64,000 nt of DNA from Caenispirillum salinarum AK4 (GTDB lineage Bacteria; Pseudomonadota; Alphaproteobacteria; Rhodospirillales; Rhodospirillaceae): the NCBI RefSeq assembly GCF_000315795.1, contig NZ_ANHY01000016.1, forward strand, positions 29,214 to 93,213, in the 5' to 3' direction. Below, piece after piece: positions 54,462 through 62,886 of this stretch (position 1 is its first letter; each line of letters starts with the position of its first letter). The notes under the pieces were generated by a model. The model ran no database searches and was not told the origin of the DNA. It worked only from the letters and a program-made list of their open reading frames with translations. A program made the translations under genes and the position numbers.

Positions 54462-55643
54462 ATGAAAGAGGACACCCGCATCGTCCACGCAGGGCGCCAT
54501 CCCGCCCGCTTCCACGGGGCCGTCAACACGCCGGTCTACCGCTGCTCCACGATCCTGTCGGAGAACGTGGCGGAGCTGAAGGAGAAGGTGCGCAACAAGT
54601 TCGACATGGTGGACTACGGCCGCCTGGGCACGCCGTCGACCATGGACCTGGAAGCGGCCGTGGCGGAGCTTGAGGGCGGAGCGCGCGCCATCGCCACCTC
54701 GTCCGGCCTGGCGGCCATCGCGGGCTGCCTGACGGGCCTGCTGTCGGCGGGCGACCACCTGCTGATGACCGACAGCGCCTATTTCCCCACGCGGAAGTTC
54801 TGCGACGAGGTGCTGGCGCGCTTCGGCGTCGAGACCACCTATTACGACCCGCTCATCGGGGCCGGCATCGCCGACCTGATGCGCGACAACACCAAGGTGG
54901 TCTTCACCGAGGCGCCGGGATCGCTCACCTTCGAGATGCAGGATATTCCCGCCATCGCCGAGGCCGCCCACGCCCGCGGCGCGCTGGTGGCCATCGACAA
55001 CACCTGGGCGACGCCGCTGTTCTTCAAGCCCTTCGACCACGGCGTGGACGTCTCCATTCACGCCGGCACCAAGTACATCGTGGGCCATTCCGATGCCATG
55101 GTGGGGCTGATCGTCTGCAAGACGCCGGAGCTGTTCACCCGCATCAAGAGCACTACGTCGGCCTTCGGCTACAGCCTGTCGGGCGACGACGCCTTCCTGG
55201 CCCTGCGCGGCCTGCGCACCATGAAGGTGCGGCTGGAGCACCACCAGCGCGCGGCCCTGGAGATCGCCCAGTGGCTGGAGGCGCGGCCGGACGTGACCCG
55301 CGTGCTCTACCCCGCCCTTCCCAGCGACCCGGGCCACGCCATCTGGAAGCGCGACTTCACCGGCGCCTCCGGCCTCATGGGCGTGGAACTTGCCCCGGCG
55401 GGCGAGAACAACATCACCGCCATGAACGCCTTCCTGGACGCGCTGAAGCTGTTCGGGCTGGGCTTTTCCTGGGGCGGTTTCGAGAGCCTGGCGATCCCCG
55501 CCACCGGCGCCATCCAGCGCACCGCCACCACGTTCCGCGCCGAGGGCCCGGTGGTACGCCTGCACATCGGGCTGGAGGACATCGACGACCTGAAGGCCGA
55601 CCTCGATCAGGCCTTTGCCGCCTACCGAGCCGCCGCCGGCTGA
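54462..55643 (+). CDS. metC: Cystathionine beta-lyase
   Basis: A PLP enzyme of 393 residues that splits cystathionine to homocysteine, pyruvate and ammonia in methionine synthesis. The PLP Lys lies in [14 protein letters not shown] (about residue 204). [23 protein letters not shown] and [15 protein letters not shown] are typical of the Cys/Met metabolism family, and FSWGGFESL near the C-terminus favours MetC over cystathionine gamma-synthase. ATG at 54462 follows AGGAGAG by 13 bases, a long spacing. The next gene, hisI, begins six bases after the stop and is probably co-transcribed. Confidence 0.92.
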   Translation: MKEDTRIVHAGRHPARFHGAVNTPVYRCSTILSENVAELKEKVRNKFDMVDYGRLGTPSTMDLEAAVAELEGGARAIATSSGLAAIAGCLTGLLSAGDHLLMTDSAYFPTRKFCDEVLARFGVETTYYDPLIGAGIADLMRDNTKVVFTEAPGSLTFEMQDIPAIAEAAHARGALVAIDNTWATPLFFKPFDHGVDVSIHAGTKYIVGHSDAMVGLIVCKTPELFTRIKSTTSAFGYSLSGDDAFLALRGLRTMKVRLEHHQRAALEIAQWLEARPDVTRVLYPALPSDPGHAIWKRDFTGASGLMGVELAPAGENNITAMNAFLDALKLFGLGFSWGGFESLAIPATGAIQRTATTFRAEGPVVRLHIGLEDIDDLKADLDQAFAAYRAAAG

Positions 55644-55648
55644 CCCAT

Positions 55649-56086
55649 ATGATGGACATCATGACCAGCGAAACCACCACCTTCCCCGCCTCCACCGCCG
55701 CCGCTGACGCCATGGTGGCGGAGGCGCGCTTCAACGCCGACGGGCTGCTGGCCTGCATCGCCCAGCAGCACGACACCGGCGAGGTGCTGATGATGGCCTG
55801 GATGAACGAGGATGCCCTGCGCGAAACCCTGCGCACCGGGCGCGTCTGCTACTGGTCGCGCTCGCGCGGCAAGCTCTGGCGCAAGGGCGAAAGCTCGGGC
55901 CAGGAACAGCACCTCAAGGATCTGCGGCTGGACTGCGACGGCGACACCGTGCTGGCGCTCGTCGACCAGACGGGCGTGGCCTGCCACACCGGCCGGCGGA
56001 GTTGCTTCTACAAGGCACCGCGCGGAGAGGTACTGGCGAACATCACCGAGCCCGAAATCGCGCCGGAGGACCTGTACGGCCGATGA
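55649..56086 (+). CDS. hisI: Phosphoribosyl-AMP cyclohydrolase
   Basis: Opens the adenine ring of phosphoribosyl-AMP in histidine biosynthesis; it needs zinc. It has up to 145 residues, with the typical core [19 protein letters not shown] and the Cys-rich metal-binding region [17 protein letters not shown]. The 5' end has ATGs at 55649, 55652 and 55661; no ribosome binding site decides between them, so I give the longest. There is no fused HisE. It is not with other his genes: it follows metC and overlaps a COG0523 GTPase gene by ATGA. This pairing with a metal chaperone is meaningful because HisI uses zinc. Confidence 0.92.
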   Translation: MMDIMTSETTTFPASTAAADAMVAEARFNADGLLACIAQQHDTGEVLMMAWMNEDALRETLRTGRVCYWSRSRGKLWRKGESSGQEQHLKDLRLDCDGDTVLALVDQTGVACHTGRRSCFYKAPRGEVLANITEPEIAPEDLYGR

Positions 56087-57165
56087 CCGACAGCACCACC
56101 ACCGCCGACACCATCCCCGTCACCATCCTCACCGGCTTCCTGGGCAGCGGCAAGACGACGCTGCTCAACCACCTGGTGCAGCAGCCGGACCTGTCCGAGA
56201 CCGCCGTGCTCATCAACGAGTTCGGCGAGATCGGCCTGGACCACATGCTGGTGCGCGAGGTGAAGGACGACATCGTCCTGCTCAACTCCGGCTGCCTGTG
56301 CTGCACCGTGCGCGGCGACCTTGTCACGGCGCTGCGCGACCTGTTCCTCAAGCGCGTGCGGGGAGAGGTGGAGTTCAACCGGCTGGTCATCGAAACCACG
56401 GGCCTGGCCGACCCTGCGCCCATCCTCCACACCATGATGACCGATCCGCTGATCGGCGCGCGCTACCGCCTGGACGGCATCGTCACCACCCTTGATGCCC
56501 TGCACGGGGCCGATCAACTCGACCGCCACCGGGAGTCCGTCAAGCAGGTGGCCGTCGCCGACCGCATCGTCATGACCAAGACCGATCTGGCGGACGCCGA
56601 GGCGTTGCAGGCCCTGCACGGGCGTCTGGCGGAGCTGAACCCGTCCGCCCCGCGGCTGGTGGCGGAGAACGGTGTTCTGGCACCGGCGGACATCCTCAAC
56701 GCCGGCCTGTTCAAGCCGGGCAGCAAGATCCCCGACGTGGAAGGCTGGCTGAAGGCGGAAGCCTACACCGAGCATGACCACGAGCACGGGCACGGGCACG
56801 ACGACCATCATCATCACCACCACCACGACGTGAACCGTCACGGCGACGGCATCGACGCCTTCTGCCTGACGCTGGACGAGCCGGTGGAGTGGCTGCATCT
56901 GGCCGAGGCGCTGGAGATGATCATCGCGTCGAAGGGCGAGAACCTGTTGCGGCTCAAGGGCATCCTGGCCGTGAAGGGGCAGGAGGAGCCGGTTGCGGTC
57001 CACGGCGTGCAGCACGTTTTCCACCCGCCGGCCACCCTGCCCGCCTGGCCCGAGGGCCACGACCGCAAGAGCCGGCTGGTGTTCATCACCCGCGAAATGC
57101 GGCGCGAGGCGGTGGAAAAAGTGGTGAGGGCGGCCCTGGACCAGATGCCCGACATCTATTCCTGA
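56083..57165 (+). CDS. COG0523-family GTPase (CobW/ZigA-like metallochaperone)
   Basis: A 360-residue G3E GTPase. Walker A is [12 protein letters not shown]; the metal site is SGCLCCTV (CXCC), placed as in COG0523 metal chaperones. The middle holds a His-rich loop (about residues 228-247) of alternating His, Asp, Glu and Gly, ending in a run of seven His residues, which probably binds zinc or another metal. The C-terminal CobW_C domain has [10 protein letters not shown]. The start overlaps the hisI stop (ATGA), so the GTPase may deliver zinc to HisI. Zinc-linked COG0523 genes are known to sit beside metalloenzyme genes of this kind. A good terminator lies about 125 bases downstream. Confidence 0.9.
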   Translation: MTDSTTTADTIPVTILTGFLGSGKTTLLNHLVQQPDLSETAVLINEFGEIGLDHMLVREVKDDIVLLNSGCLCCTVRGDLVTALRDLFLKRVRGEVEFNRLVIETTGLADPAPILHTMMTDPLIGARYRLDGIVTTLDALHGADQLDRHRESVKQVAVADRIVMTKTDLADAEALQALHGRLAELNPSAPRLVAENGVLAPADILNAGLFKPGSKIPDVEGWLKAEAYTEHDHEHGHGHDDHHHHHHHDVNRHGDGIDAFCLTLDEPVEWLHLAEALEMIIASKGENLLRLKGILAVKGQEEPVAVHGVQHVFHPPATLPAWPEGHDRKSRLVFITREMRREAVEKVVRAALDQMPDIYS

Positions 57166-57290
57166 TACAGCCGCAGGGGAATTTGCGCACACTTGTCCGC
57201 AGGAATGTTGCGTTTGACAGCCCAAAGCCCGAGGCGCACAGTAGGTCTTGGCTGAGAATGCGACATGATCAGTCCCCTCTTTTAGCCTAG

Positions 57291-57325
57291 AGACCGCCCG
57301 GCCCCGCCGGCGCGGTCTTTTTTTT
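57291..57325 (+). terminator. Intrinsic terminator of the metC-hisI-COG0523 unit
   Basis: AGACCGC / GCGGTCT with an inner CCGG / CCGG pairing, followed by eight T. It stands 125 bases past the last stop codon; the leftward hemerythrin gene ends 20 bases beyond. Confidence 0.9.
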
Positions 57326-57346
57326 GGCCAGGAGGGAGGGGCGGTC

Positions 57347-57772
57347 CTACTCCACGACTTCGGGCAGGCGGCCTTCGTGCTCCACATAGGGGGCGTACTT
57401 CATGTCGGTCTTGAGGATGTGGTTGACCAGCCAGGTCTTGAGGAACCGCATGACCTCGGCGCAGTTCACTTCCTCGGGTGCACGCTCCCACAGGCTGCGG
57501 ATGTCTGCCACCGTGCGCTCGATCTCGCGGTGCCCCTCGGCGTGGGGCCCGAAGTCGGGATAATTGCATTCGCGCATGACCTTTTCCTCGCGCGCGAAAT
57601 GCACCTGGACATAGCGCTCCAGGCTTTCGATGGTGCGGCCGACGACCTCGTGCCCCTGCTTTTCCGCCATCGCGTCGAAAAGCTGATTGATGATGTTGAT
57701 GAGCATCTGATGGTCGAAATCCAGCGTTGCGTGATGCACGCTGTACTCGTCCCGCCACGTCATGAAAGGCAT
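57347..57772 (-). CDS. Second bacteriohemerythrin
   Basis: A 141-residue hemerythrin, more distant from the one at 44.7 kb. Ligand motifs are HHATLDFDHQMLINIINQ, VQVHFAREEKVM, HAEGHREIE and WLVNHILKTDMKYAPYV, which include the full His/Asp/Glu set of the di-iron site. ATG at 57772 follows GGGAG by eight bases; ATG at 57763 (MTWRDEY) is the common family start and is also possible. It has no signal peptide. It converges with the COG0523 gene, and no NsrR-like site was found upstream. Confidence 0.88.
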   Translation of the reverse strand: MPFMTWRDEYSVHHATLDFDHQMLINIINQLFDAMAEKQGHEVVGRTIESLERYVQVHFAREEKVMRECNYPDFGPHAEGHREIERTVADIRSLWERAPEEVNCAEVMRFLKTWLVNHILKTDMKYAPYVEHEGRLPEVVE

Positions 57773-58097
57773 GTATCCGACTCCCGCGTCCTGGCAGTGC
57801 GCCCTGTGCCGGGCGGCCCATGGAATCGTACAGTCGTCGCCCGGCAAGGCCGACCGGCCGCCGCACCTATGGCGCGGCAGGCTGCGTGCCGACTGAACGC
57901 CGCGCCGATGACCCTGATCATCGGCGCGTAATTTAGAGCGGCCGTATGTTACAGAACAGCGACCTTGGTCGCAATGTGGATATAGTGCCACGCCTTTCGA
58001 TCGCACACCCACTCGTAAGGGTGGGCAGCGGGCGGGTGCAAAGGGTGGCACGGGACGCTTGCCAAACCGCGTGCGAGACCATAGGTTTCACCCCACA
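57773..58097. other. Intergenic region between hemerythrin and tRNA-Pro
   Basis: About 325 bases without a gene. It contains an 11-bp perfect hairpin at 57901-57928 followed on the plus strand by TAATTTA, and a short hairpin CCCAC / GTGGG at 58008-58025. The promoter of the tRNA-Pro transcript is presumably here, but I see no clear box pair. Confidence 0.5.
57901..57928. other. Perfect 11-bp hairpin
   Basis: CGCGCCGATGA / TCATCGGCGCG with a 6-base loop. It is in a non-coding stretch with no gene ending into it on the plus strand, so it is not an ordinary terminator for a visible gene. Confidence 0.5.
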
Positions 58098-58174
58098 CGG
58101 GGCGTAGCTCAGCCTGGTAGAGCACCTGCTTTGGGAGCAGGAAGCCGGAGGTTCGAATCCTCTCGCCCCGACCA
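58098..58174 (+). tRNA. tRNA-Pro (anticodon TGG)
   Basis: A 77-base tRNA with encoded CCA. The acceptor stem is CGGGGCG / CGCCCCG, the D arm GCTCAGCCTGGTAGAGC, the anticodon stem CCTGC / GCAGG with loop TTTGGGA, and the T arm GAGGTTCGAATCCTC. All positions fit a canonical cloverleaf. Confidence 0.97.
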
Positions 58175-58199
58175 GGAGAGATCAACGAGGGACACGACG

Positions 58200-58499
58200 A
58201 TGGCGATCTCCGTGCGCATCCACCGTCCGGCCAAGACGGCCATGCAGTCGGGCCGCGGCAACACGAAACGCTGGCTGCTGGAGTTCGAACCCCAGGCCCC
58301 GCGCAACATCGACCCCCTGATGGGGTGGACCAGCGGCCGCGACACGCGCCAGCAGGTGAAGCTGTGGTTCGCCACCAAGGACGAGGCCATCGCCTACGCC
58401 AAGCAGCAGGGCTACGACTACAAGGTCTACGAGCCCAAGGAGCGGCGCGTGCGGCCCAAATCCTACGCGGCGAACTTCGCCTACGACAAGGTGTCCTGA
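58200..58499 (+). CDS. NDUFS4-like complex I accessory subunit
   Basis: A 99-residue protein of the ETC complex I subunit conserved-region family, homologous to mitochondrial NDUFS4, an accessory subunit of NADH dehydrogenase found in alphaproteobacteria. Typical parts are RIHRPAKTAMQSGRGNTKRW, LMGWTSGRDT and AIAYAKQQGYDYKVYEP, with RPKSYAANFAYDKV at the end. GAGGGACA lies about eight bases before the ATG. The main nuo operon is not in the window. Placement directly between tRNA-Pro and tRNA-Arg makes it easy to locate in related genomes. Confidence 0.93.
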   Translation: MAISVRIHRPAKTAMQSGRGNTKRWLLEFEPQAPRNIDPLMGWTSGRDTRQQVKLWFATKDEAIAYAKQQGYDYKVYEPKERRVRPKSYAANFAYDKVS

Positions 58500-58572
58500 G
58501 GCGTCGTCCCGCGCCTGATGCCCGTGTTCACGCGCCGGCCGGCTCACCAACGCCCCGGCGCGCGACGCGCAT

Positions 58573-58649
58573 GCGCCCTTAGCTCAGCTGGATAGAGCAT
58601 CCGCCTTCTAAGCGGACGGTCACTGGTTCGAATCCAGTAGGGCGCGCCA
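58573..58649 (+). tRNA. tRNA-Arg (anticodon TCT)
   Basis: A 77-base tRNA with CCA. The acceptor stem is GCGCCCT / AGGGCGC, the D arm GCTCAGCTGGATAGAGC, the anticodon stem TCCGC / GCGGA with loop CTTCTAA, and the T arm CTGGTTCGAATCCAG. Its 3' end is a common integration site for mobile elements; no flanking repeat of it was seen. Confidence 0.97.
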
Positions 58650-58698
58650 TTCTCCCCGGTCCCATCAGAATTCCGCTCGCTGTGCCGGTCCGCCGGCG

Positions 58699-59901
58699 TC
58701 ATCCGACTGGGAACACAAGCGGTGACAGCATCGGCGTTAGCCAGCCGGCCAAAGCCGGCGCTGCGAAGGCCGCGACATCGCCGAGGCGCCGCAACACCCC
58801 GACCTCTAGGTGGTGGGTTTCAAGCCACGCCTTGCGCTCAGCCGTCGGTGCATGCGGAAGGTGATGCACGGCCATCGCCTTGGCCCGCAGCCGCAGCACC
58901 AGCGCCGCAGGCATGGTGGCGGCGACTGTCAGAATGCTGGCGACCACGCCAAAGATAAAAGTCAGGTTGACGCCGAAGGCGCGCATGTATCGGGCGCTGT
59001 CGTTGACGATATCGGGATTGTCGATCAGATGCGCCGGCCACATAAGAGCGTAGTAGACGTGAACCGTCGCGGCAACCATCAGGATTGACGCCACGAGGAT
59101 TAGCCAGCGGATGCGCTCTATCCGACGGGACAGCAAGTCCGGGTCTTCATAATATCGGGTACGGCCGCTCTCGAAAGCCTCGCATCGAAGGAGCTGCGCG
59201 GCAGCCGCGCCGGAGACAAAAATGCCGGCGACCGCGTGGTACAGCGTCGCTAGTTCAATCCGGTGATGAACGACGGGCAGATAGACCTTGTAGACCCGTA
59301 CAATGTTGTTCATCAGGATGTATTCTCGCAGCGAGGGGACGCCCATGAACGACTCGGGCGCCCAACTCCCGACATAGCGCGTAATCTCCATGCCCGCCGG
59401 AATGGCACACCCAACCACAAGAACGACGAGAAGACCGGCAGTGCTTTCGGTGCTACCGCGCCTGTCCTGCCAGACGGTATGGAGCATCAGGGCCGCCGCG
59501 ATCATCGTCGCGCCACAGACGAACATCAGCACCATGTGGGCGCTGACCCATTGAATGCGACCCTGTGCTTCCGCGGCGGCGAGGGCAAAGTCGCGGACGG
59601 TCGTGCCAGTTTCCGAGTTCTTTGCGCCGGGCGGATTTTCCGGCTCGCTCGAGCGAACGCCGCCCTCGCCCGCCGCCCCACCGTCCCGTTTGACCAGACC
59701 CGCGTCCTGGGCCGCTTCGTGCCATTCGGACTGGTCGGGGCAGAACAGGATCGCACCAGCCAGACCCGCCCGTTTCTCCCCACATTCGTGCATAAAGGGG
59801 TCAAGAAAAAACAGAGGCACGGTGACCCACACGATCAGCGGCGCGAGTATGGGAAAGAAAATCGGGTATTCGTGCCAGACGAAGTTGAATGCGCGTGACA
59901 T
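58699..59901 (-). CDS. Unrecognised multi-pass membrane protein next to tRNA-Arg
   Basis: A 400-residue membrane protein with seven or eight hydrophobic segments. The first is at residues 10-32, followed by a long polar Gly/Ala/Glu-rich loop (about 60-105) containing two Cys (HECGEK and LFCPDQ). Helices follow at about 118-138, 150-170, 205-235, 270-290, 300-330 and 370-395. It contains HHRIELATLYHAVAGIF, a His-rich patch within a membrane segment. I do not recognise the family. Codon use and base composition are visibly less GC-rich than in the flanking genes, and it directly follows a tRNA gene, both hints of horizontal origin. Confidence 0.6.
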   Translation of the reverse strand: MSRAFNFVWHEYPIFFPILAPLIVWVTVPLFFLDPFMHECGEKRAGLAGAILFCPDQSEWHEAAQDAGLVKRDGGAAGEGGVRSSEPENPPGAKNSETGTTVRDFALAAAEAQGRIQWVSAHMVLMFVCGATMIAAALMLHTVWQDRRGSTESTAGLLVVLVVGCAIPAGMEITRYVGSWAPESFMGVPSLREYILMNNIVRVYKVYLPVVHHRIELATLYHAVAGIFVSGAAAAQLLRCEAFESGRTRYYEDPDLLSRRIERIRWLILVASILMVAATVHVYYALMWPAHLIDNPDIVNDSARYMRAFGVNLTFIFGVVASILTVAATMPAALVLRLRAKAMAVHHLPHAPTAERKAWLETHHLEVGVLRRLGDVAAFAAPALAGWLTPMLSPLVFPVG

Positions 59902-60095
59902 GGCGGCCTCGCCTGCTTCTCACCCTCCATCTATAATACCCGGATCAGTTGGGCACTGGCGATGATCCTTACGAGCAACTCGAAACTTCGGTCGGTTGAG
60001 GTGCACTCTCCGTGCGCGTGCCGCTGAATACCCACGGTATCGGGGGACGACCAGCGCGCACGCCGCCGACCGTGAAGACGGAAACGCCACCCCAG

Positions 60096-60127
60096 AACGC
60101 CCCGGCAGAGCGGTCCGCCGGGGCGTT
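60096..60127. terminator. Hairpin terminator after the cytochrome c gene
   Basis: AACGCCCCGGC / GCCGGGGCGTT, 11 bp with a 10-base loop. On the plus strand it is followed by TCATTT; on the minus strand it follows the stop of the leftward cytochrome c gene by about 20 bases. It probably works on the minus strand. Confidence 0.7.
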
Positions 60128-60147
60128 TCATTTGGCACGGCCGGAGG

Positions 60148-60669
60148 TCAGTCTTCCGCGGCGGCGGCACCGTTCTGCATGGTGCCCTCCCCCTCGGGCC
60201 GGGCGCTCAACAGCGGGCCGTTGCCGTCGGAGGGTTGCTGGATGGCCTGGAGGTAGTTGACCAGCTCCAGGATGCGGCCGCGGACGAGTTGCTCCGTCGC
60301 CAGGCTGTCCCATTGCTGGTCGGGCCCGCCGATTTCTGCGGCATAACGCCGCCCCCAGACCGGCATGTCGCGGCCGCCGTGGGCGCGGACGTCGATGCGG
60401 CCGTCGATCATTTGCACCACCTGCCGGAAGGGGAAGTCACCGTCGTTGCGCTCGGACAGGGTGGTCAGGTCCGGGGCACCGCCTTCCAGGAATTCCGCCA
60501 CCGGGCCGTCGCCGCGGCCGCCGGCGCCGTGGCACGGGGCGCAGCTCATGCGGTACTCGCCGCTGCCGATGATCTCCTCCTCGGCACCGGCGGGCGTCGC
60601 CGCCAGCGCCGGCAGCACCAGTGCCGCCGCAAGGGCGGGGCCGGCCATGCGCATCGGTCTGCTTGTCAT
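60148..60669 (-). CDS. Periplasmic cytochrome c
   Basis: A 173-residue c-type cytochrome with a signal peptide (residues 1-29, cut after AGA). The heme site is CAPCH, followed by GAGGRGDGPVAEFL, a pattern of class I cytochromes near dehydrogenase or oxidase systems. DMPVWGRRY gives the Met ligand, and the C-terminal helix is ILELVNYLQAIQ. The polar tail after it is Gly/Pro-rich. GGAGGAGA before the ATG at 60669 fixes the start; the frame is open to 60861. It is transcribed divergently from the DUF421 gene. Confidence 0.9.
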   Translation of the reverse strand: MTSRPMRMAGPALAAALVLPALAATPAGAEEEIIGSGEYRMSCAPCHGAGGRGDGPVAEFLEGGAPDLTTLSERNDGDFPFRQVVQMIDGRIDVRAHGGRDMPVWGRRYAAEIGGPDQQWDSLATEQLVRGRILELVNYLQAIQQPSDGNGPLLSARPEGEGTMQNGAAAAED

Positions 60670-60781
60670 CGTCTCCTCCTGTGTCTGCCTGTCGGCTGAA
60701 CAAAGCGCGCTCGCGGCACCGAGCCGGAAAACCCGCGCCCTCGTTGGCCCCTCAGTGGTCACTTCTCGGGAGGCTTTCGTC

Positions 60782-61285
60782 ATGGACCCGCAATCCCTGG
60801 ACTGGCTCCACCGCTTGATCGGCTCCGGCGCGGACACCATCACCTGGTGGCAGATGAGCATCCGCGCCGCCGTGCTGTTCCTGATCGGGCTGATCTACGT
60901 GCGGCTCGCCGACCGGCGGGCTTTCGGCAAGCTTGGCGCCTTCGACATCATCCTGGCGATCATCGTCGGCTCCAACGTCAGCCGCGCCATCACCGCGACT
61001 GCGCCGTTCGTACCCACCGTGGCGGCGACGGGGGTGCTGGTCCTGATGCACGGCCTGTTCACGCACATCGCCAGCCGGTCGCACGCCTTCGGCATGGTCA
61101 TCAAGGGCCGCGAGAAGCAGCTCATGAAGGACGGGGTGCTGGACCGCAGGGCCATGTCGGTCAGCGGCGTCACCGTGGGCGACATGCGGGAGGCCGCGCG
61201 GCTGAAGGGCAAGTCCGACCTTGCGCCGTTCAAGGACGCCTACCTGGAGCGCAACGGCTCCATCTCCCTGATTTCGCGCGATTGA
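60782..61285 (+). CDS. DUF421 (YetF-like) membrane protein
   Basis: A 167-residue protein with three N-terminal membrane helices and a cytoplasmic C-terminal domain. The signature RRAFGKLGAFDIILAIIVGSNVSRAI spans the second helix and matches DUF421. The C-terminal part (KGREKQLMKDGVLDRRAMS, with GVTVGDMREAARLKG) is the YetF-type domain. Function is unknown, with stress or sporulation links in other bacteria. It lies 112 bases from the divergent cytochrome c gene and nearly touches the leftward DUF2267 gene end. Confidence 0.88.
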   Translation: MDPQSLDWLHRLIGSGADTITWWQMSIRAAVLFLIGLIYVRLADRRAFGKLGAFDIILAIIVGSNVSRAITATAPFVPTVAATGVLVLMHGLFTHIASRSHAFGMVIKGREKQLMKDGVLDRRAMSVSGVTVGDMREAARLKGKSDLAPFKDAYLERNGSISLISRD

Positions 61286-61289
61286 CCGC

Positions 61290-61736
61290 CTAGGCATGGC
61301 CGGCGCCCTCACCGCCCGGCCACAGGCTGCGGATGCCCGGCGGCAGGGTGCGGCGGACCTTTTCGACCTGGCCGTCCGACAGCCGGTCGTTCAACAGCGC
61401 GAAGACGGCCGCCGCCACCGCCTCGGGCTGCAGGGAGGGATCGCGAACCTGCCCGGCGACGGCGTCGAGAAAGGCCTCCCGCTTGCGCTCGGGCACCGGA
61501 GTGGTGACGGGCTTCCAGCCCTCGAAGTAGAAGCCGCGCACCAGCATGGGAAGCTGCGCCGCCATATGCGCGGCCAGTTCGGGCGGCAGGTGGTCGCGCA
61601 ACTCGTGCAGCACGGTGCGCAGGGCCAGGTAGGCCTTGTGCGGGTCGTCCACATGCATTCGCCCGGCGAGGTCCTCGATCCAGGCGCGGGTGAGCTGCAT
61701 GGTCTCCTCGAACATGCTCTGGTATTCGCTCGGCAT
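61290..61736 (-). CDS. DUF2267 protein
   Basis: A 148-residue soluble protein of the DUF2267 family. The pattern HKAYLALRTVLHELRDHLPPELAAHMAAQLPMLVRGFYFEGWKP (split here into overlapping family segments such as LRTVLHELRDHLPPE and LVRGFYFEGW) is diagnostic. The ending LPPGIRSLWP is also typical. The family has no proven function and is common in low-oxygen and stress loci. GAGGGAG lies before the ATG at 61736. An FNR-like motif lies about 60 bases upstream, in the region shared with the divergent DUF3775 gene. Confidence 0.88.
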   Translation of the reverse strand: MPSEYQSMFEETMQLTRAWIEDLAGRMHVDDPHKAYLALRTVLHELRDHLPPELAAHMAAQLPMLVRGFYFEGWKPVTTPVPERKREAFLDAVAGQVRDPSLQPEAVAAAVFALLNDRLSDGQVEKVRRTLPPGIRSLWPGGEGAGHA

Positions 61737-61798
61737 GGCGCGCTCCCTCAGCATGACGGCCTTGGGAGGCAGGAGACCACAGCCGTCGCGCCGCCGGG

Positions 61799-61846
61799 CT
61801 GATGCAGGTTAAGCCGGCTCCGTCCTTCGGAGCTAACCTGCGTCAA
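61799..61846. promoter_or_regulatory. Inverted pair of FNR-like motifs between DUF2267 and DUF3775
   Basis: CTGATGCAGGTTAA at 61799-61812, and on the opposite strand TTGACGCAGGTTAG at 61833-61846. They form a near-symmetric dyad, with CTCCG / CGGAG inside. It lies midway in the divergent promoter region. An identical copy of the 14-mer occurs at 63237. It resembles a TTGAT-N4-GTCAA site. Confidence 0.5.
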
Positions 61847-61907
61847 TACCGGTGGGCGGGATTACCGCCATCCTGTCGGGACCAAGGCTCCCGAATGGAG
61901 GCCCGCC

Positions 61908-62345
61908 ATGCGAACCCCCCTTGATGACGGCGACGACGGCCGCGAGACGCCGGACCTGGTCACGCCGCTGGCGACCTACGCCTTCCTCATCGCCCGCGCC
62001 CGCCACCTGGATGCGGCGGAGCAGAGCAGCGAGGCGGATATGGAACTGGGCCCTCTGGAAACGCCCCGTGAAGCGGGCGTCGAGCGCGACGCCACCCGCG
62101 ACGAACTGCGCGAGGCCCTGGACGACCTGACCGACGACCAGAAGGCGGAAGTGCTGGCGGTGGTCTGGCTGGGCCGCGACGACTACGACGCCTCAAGCTG
62201 GGATGACGCCCTGGCCGACGCCGCGAGCGGCCGCACCCGTCGCGCCACGGCCTACCTGATGGAGACGCCGGGGCTCGGCGACCTGATGGCCGAGGGACTG
62301 GCATCCCTGGGGGTGCCGGAGGAAGACCTGGAAGACGTTGAATGA
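61908..62345 (+). CDS. DUF3775 protein
   Basis: A 145-residue soluble acidic protein. The core LDDLTDDQKAEVLAVVWLGRDDYD and the C-terminal TRRATAYLMETPGLGDLMAEGLASLG match DUF3775, a family of unknown function. It is rich in Asp and Glu and predicted mostly helical. It is divergent from DUF2267 and is followed after 25 bases by the BCAM0308-family gene; the two are probably co-transcribed from a promoter near the motif pair at 61.8 kb. Confidence 0.85.
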   Translation: MRTPLDDGDDGRETPDLVTPLATYAFLIARARHLDAAEQSSEADMELGPLETPREAGVERDATRDELREALDDLTDDQKAEVLAVVWLGRDDYDASSWDDALADAASGRTRRATAYLMETPGLGDLMAEGLASLGVPEEDLEDVE

Positions 62346-62370
62346 CCGCCTCGAGCAGGAGGACACACCG

Positions 62371-62871
62371 ATGACCGCCCAAGACCCCGCTCCGCCGCCC
62401 CGGCGGGACCGCGCCATTCACGAACTGGTCCACGATCCCTACCGCATGCGCGCCAAGCCATCCGGCCCCGCGGCCTGCCCGTCCTGCGGCGCGGTCTACG
62501 AGGCCGGCCGCTGGCAGTGGAAGAAGGCGGCGGCGCCGGGCGCGGAGGATGTAACATGCCCCGCCTGCCTGCGCATCCGCGACCGCGTTCCCGCCGGCGA
62601 GATCACCCTGTCCGGCGGGTTCCTGAAGCAGCACCGCGAGGACATCGAGGCCCTGGTCCGCCATACCGAAGAGGCGGAGAAGGCCGAACACCCCCTGAAC
62701 CGCATCATGGACATGGAGTGGCGCGGCGGAAAGCTGGAGATCACCACCACCGACATCCACGTCGCGCGCCGCATCGGCCACGCGCTTTACGCCGCCTACC
62801 GCGGCACGCTGCGCTACCGGCAGCCGGCGGAGGACTATCACATCCGGGTGACGTGGGACCGCGAAGCCTGA
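62371..62871 (+). CDS. BCAM0308-family zinc-ribbon protein
   Basis: A 166-residue protein with two CXXC pairs (CPSCGAVYEAGRW near residue 34 and CPACLRIRD near 65), forming a probable zinc ribbon. The following GEITLSGGFLKQHREDI and EHPLNRIMDMEW blocks and the TTTDIHVARRIGHALYAAY helix match the family named after Burkholderia BCAM0308, a gene that I recall from the low-oxygen-activated locus there. Function is unknown; the C-terminal part looks RNA-export (Nmd3) related. AGGAGGA precedes the ATG at 62371; an ATG at 62338 is unsupported. Confidence 0.85.
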   Translation: MTAQDPAPPPRRDRAIHELVHDPYRMRAKPSGPAACPSCGAVYEAGRWQWKKAAAPGAEDVTCPACLRIRDRVPAGEITLSGGFLKQHREDIEALVRHTEEAEKAEHPLNRIMDMEWRGGKLEITTTDIHVARRIGHALYAAYRGTLRYRQPAEDYHIRVTWDREA

Positions 62872-62886
62872 GCGGCAAACGCCCCT

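Noticed and set aside
57347..58051. Extended start of the second hemerythrin
   Set aside because: The extra N-terminal residues have no hemerythrin character, and GGGAG directly precedes the ATG at 57772.
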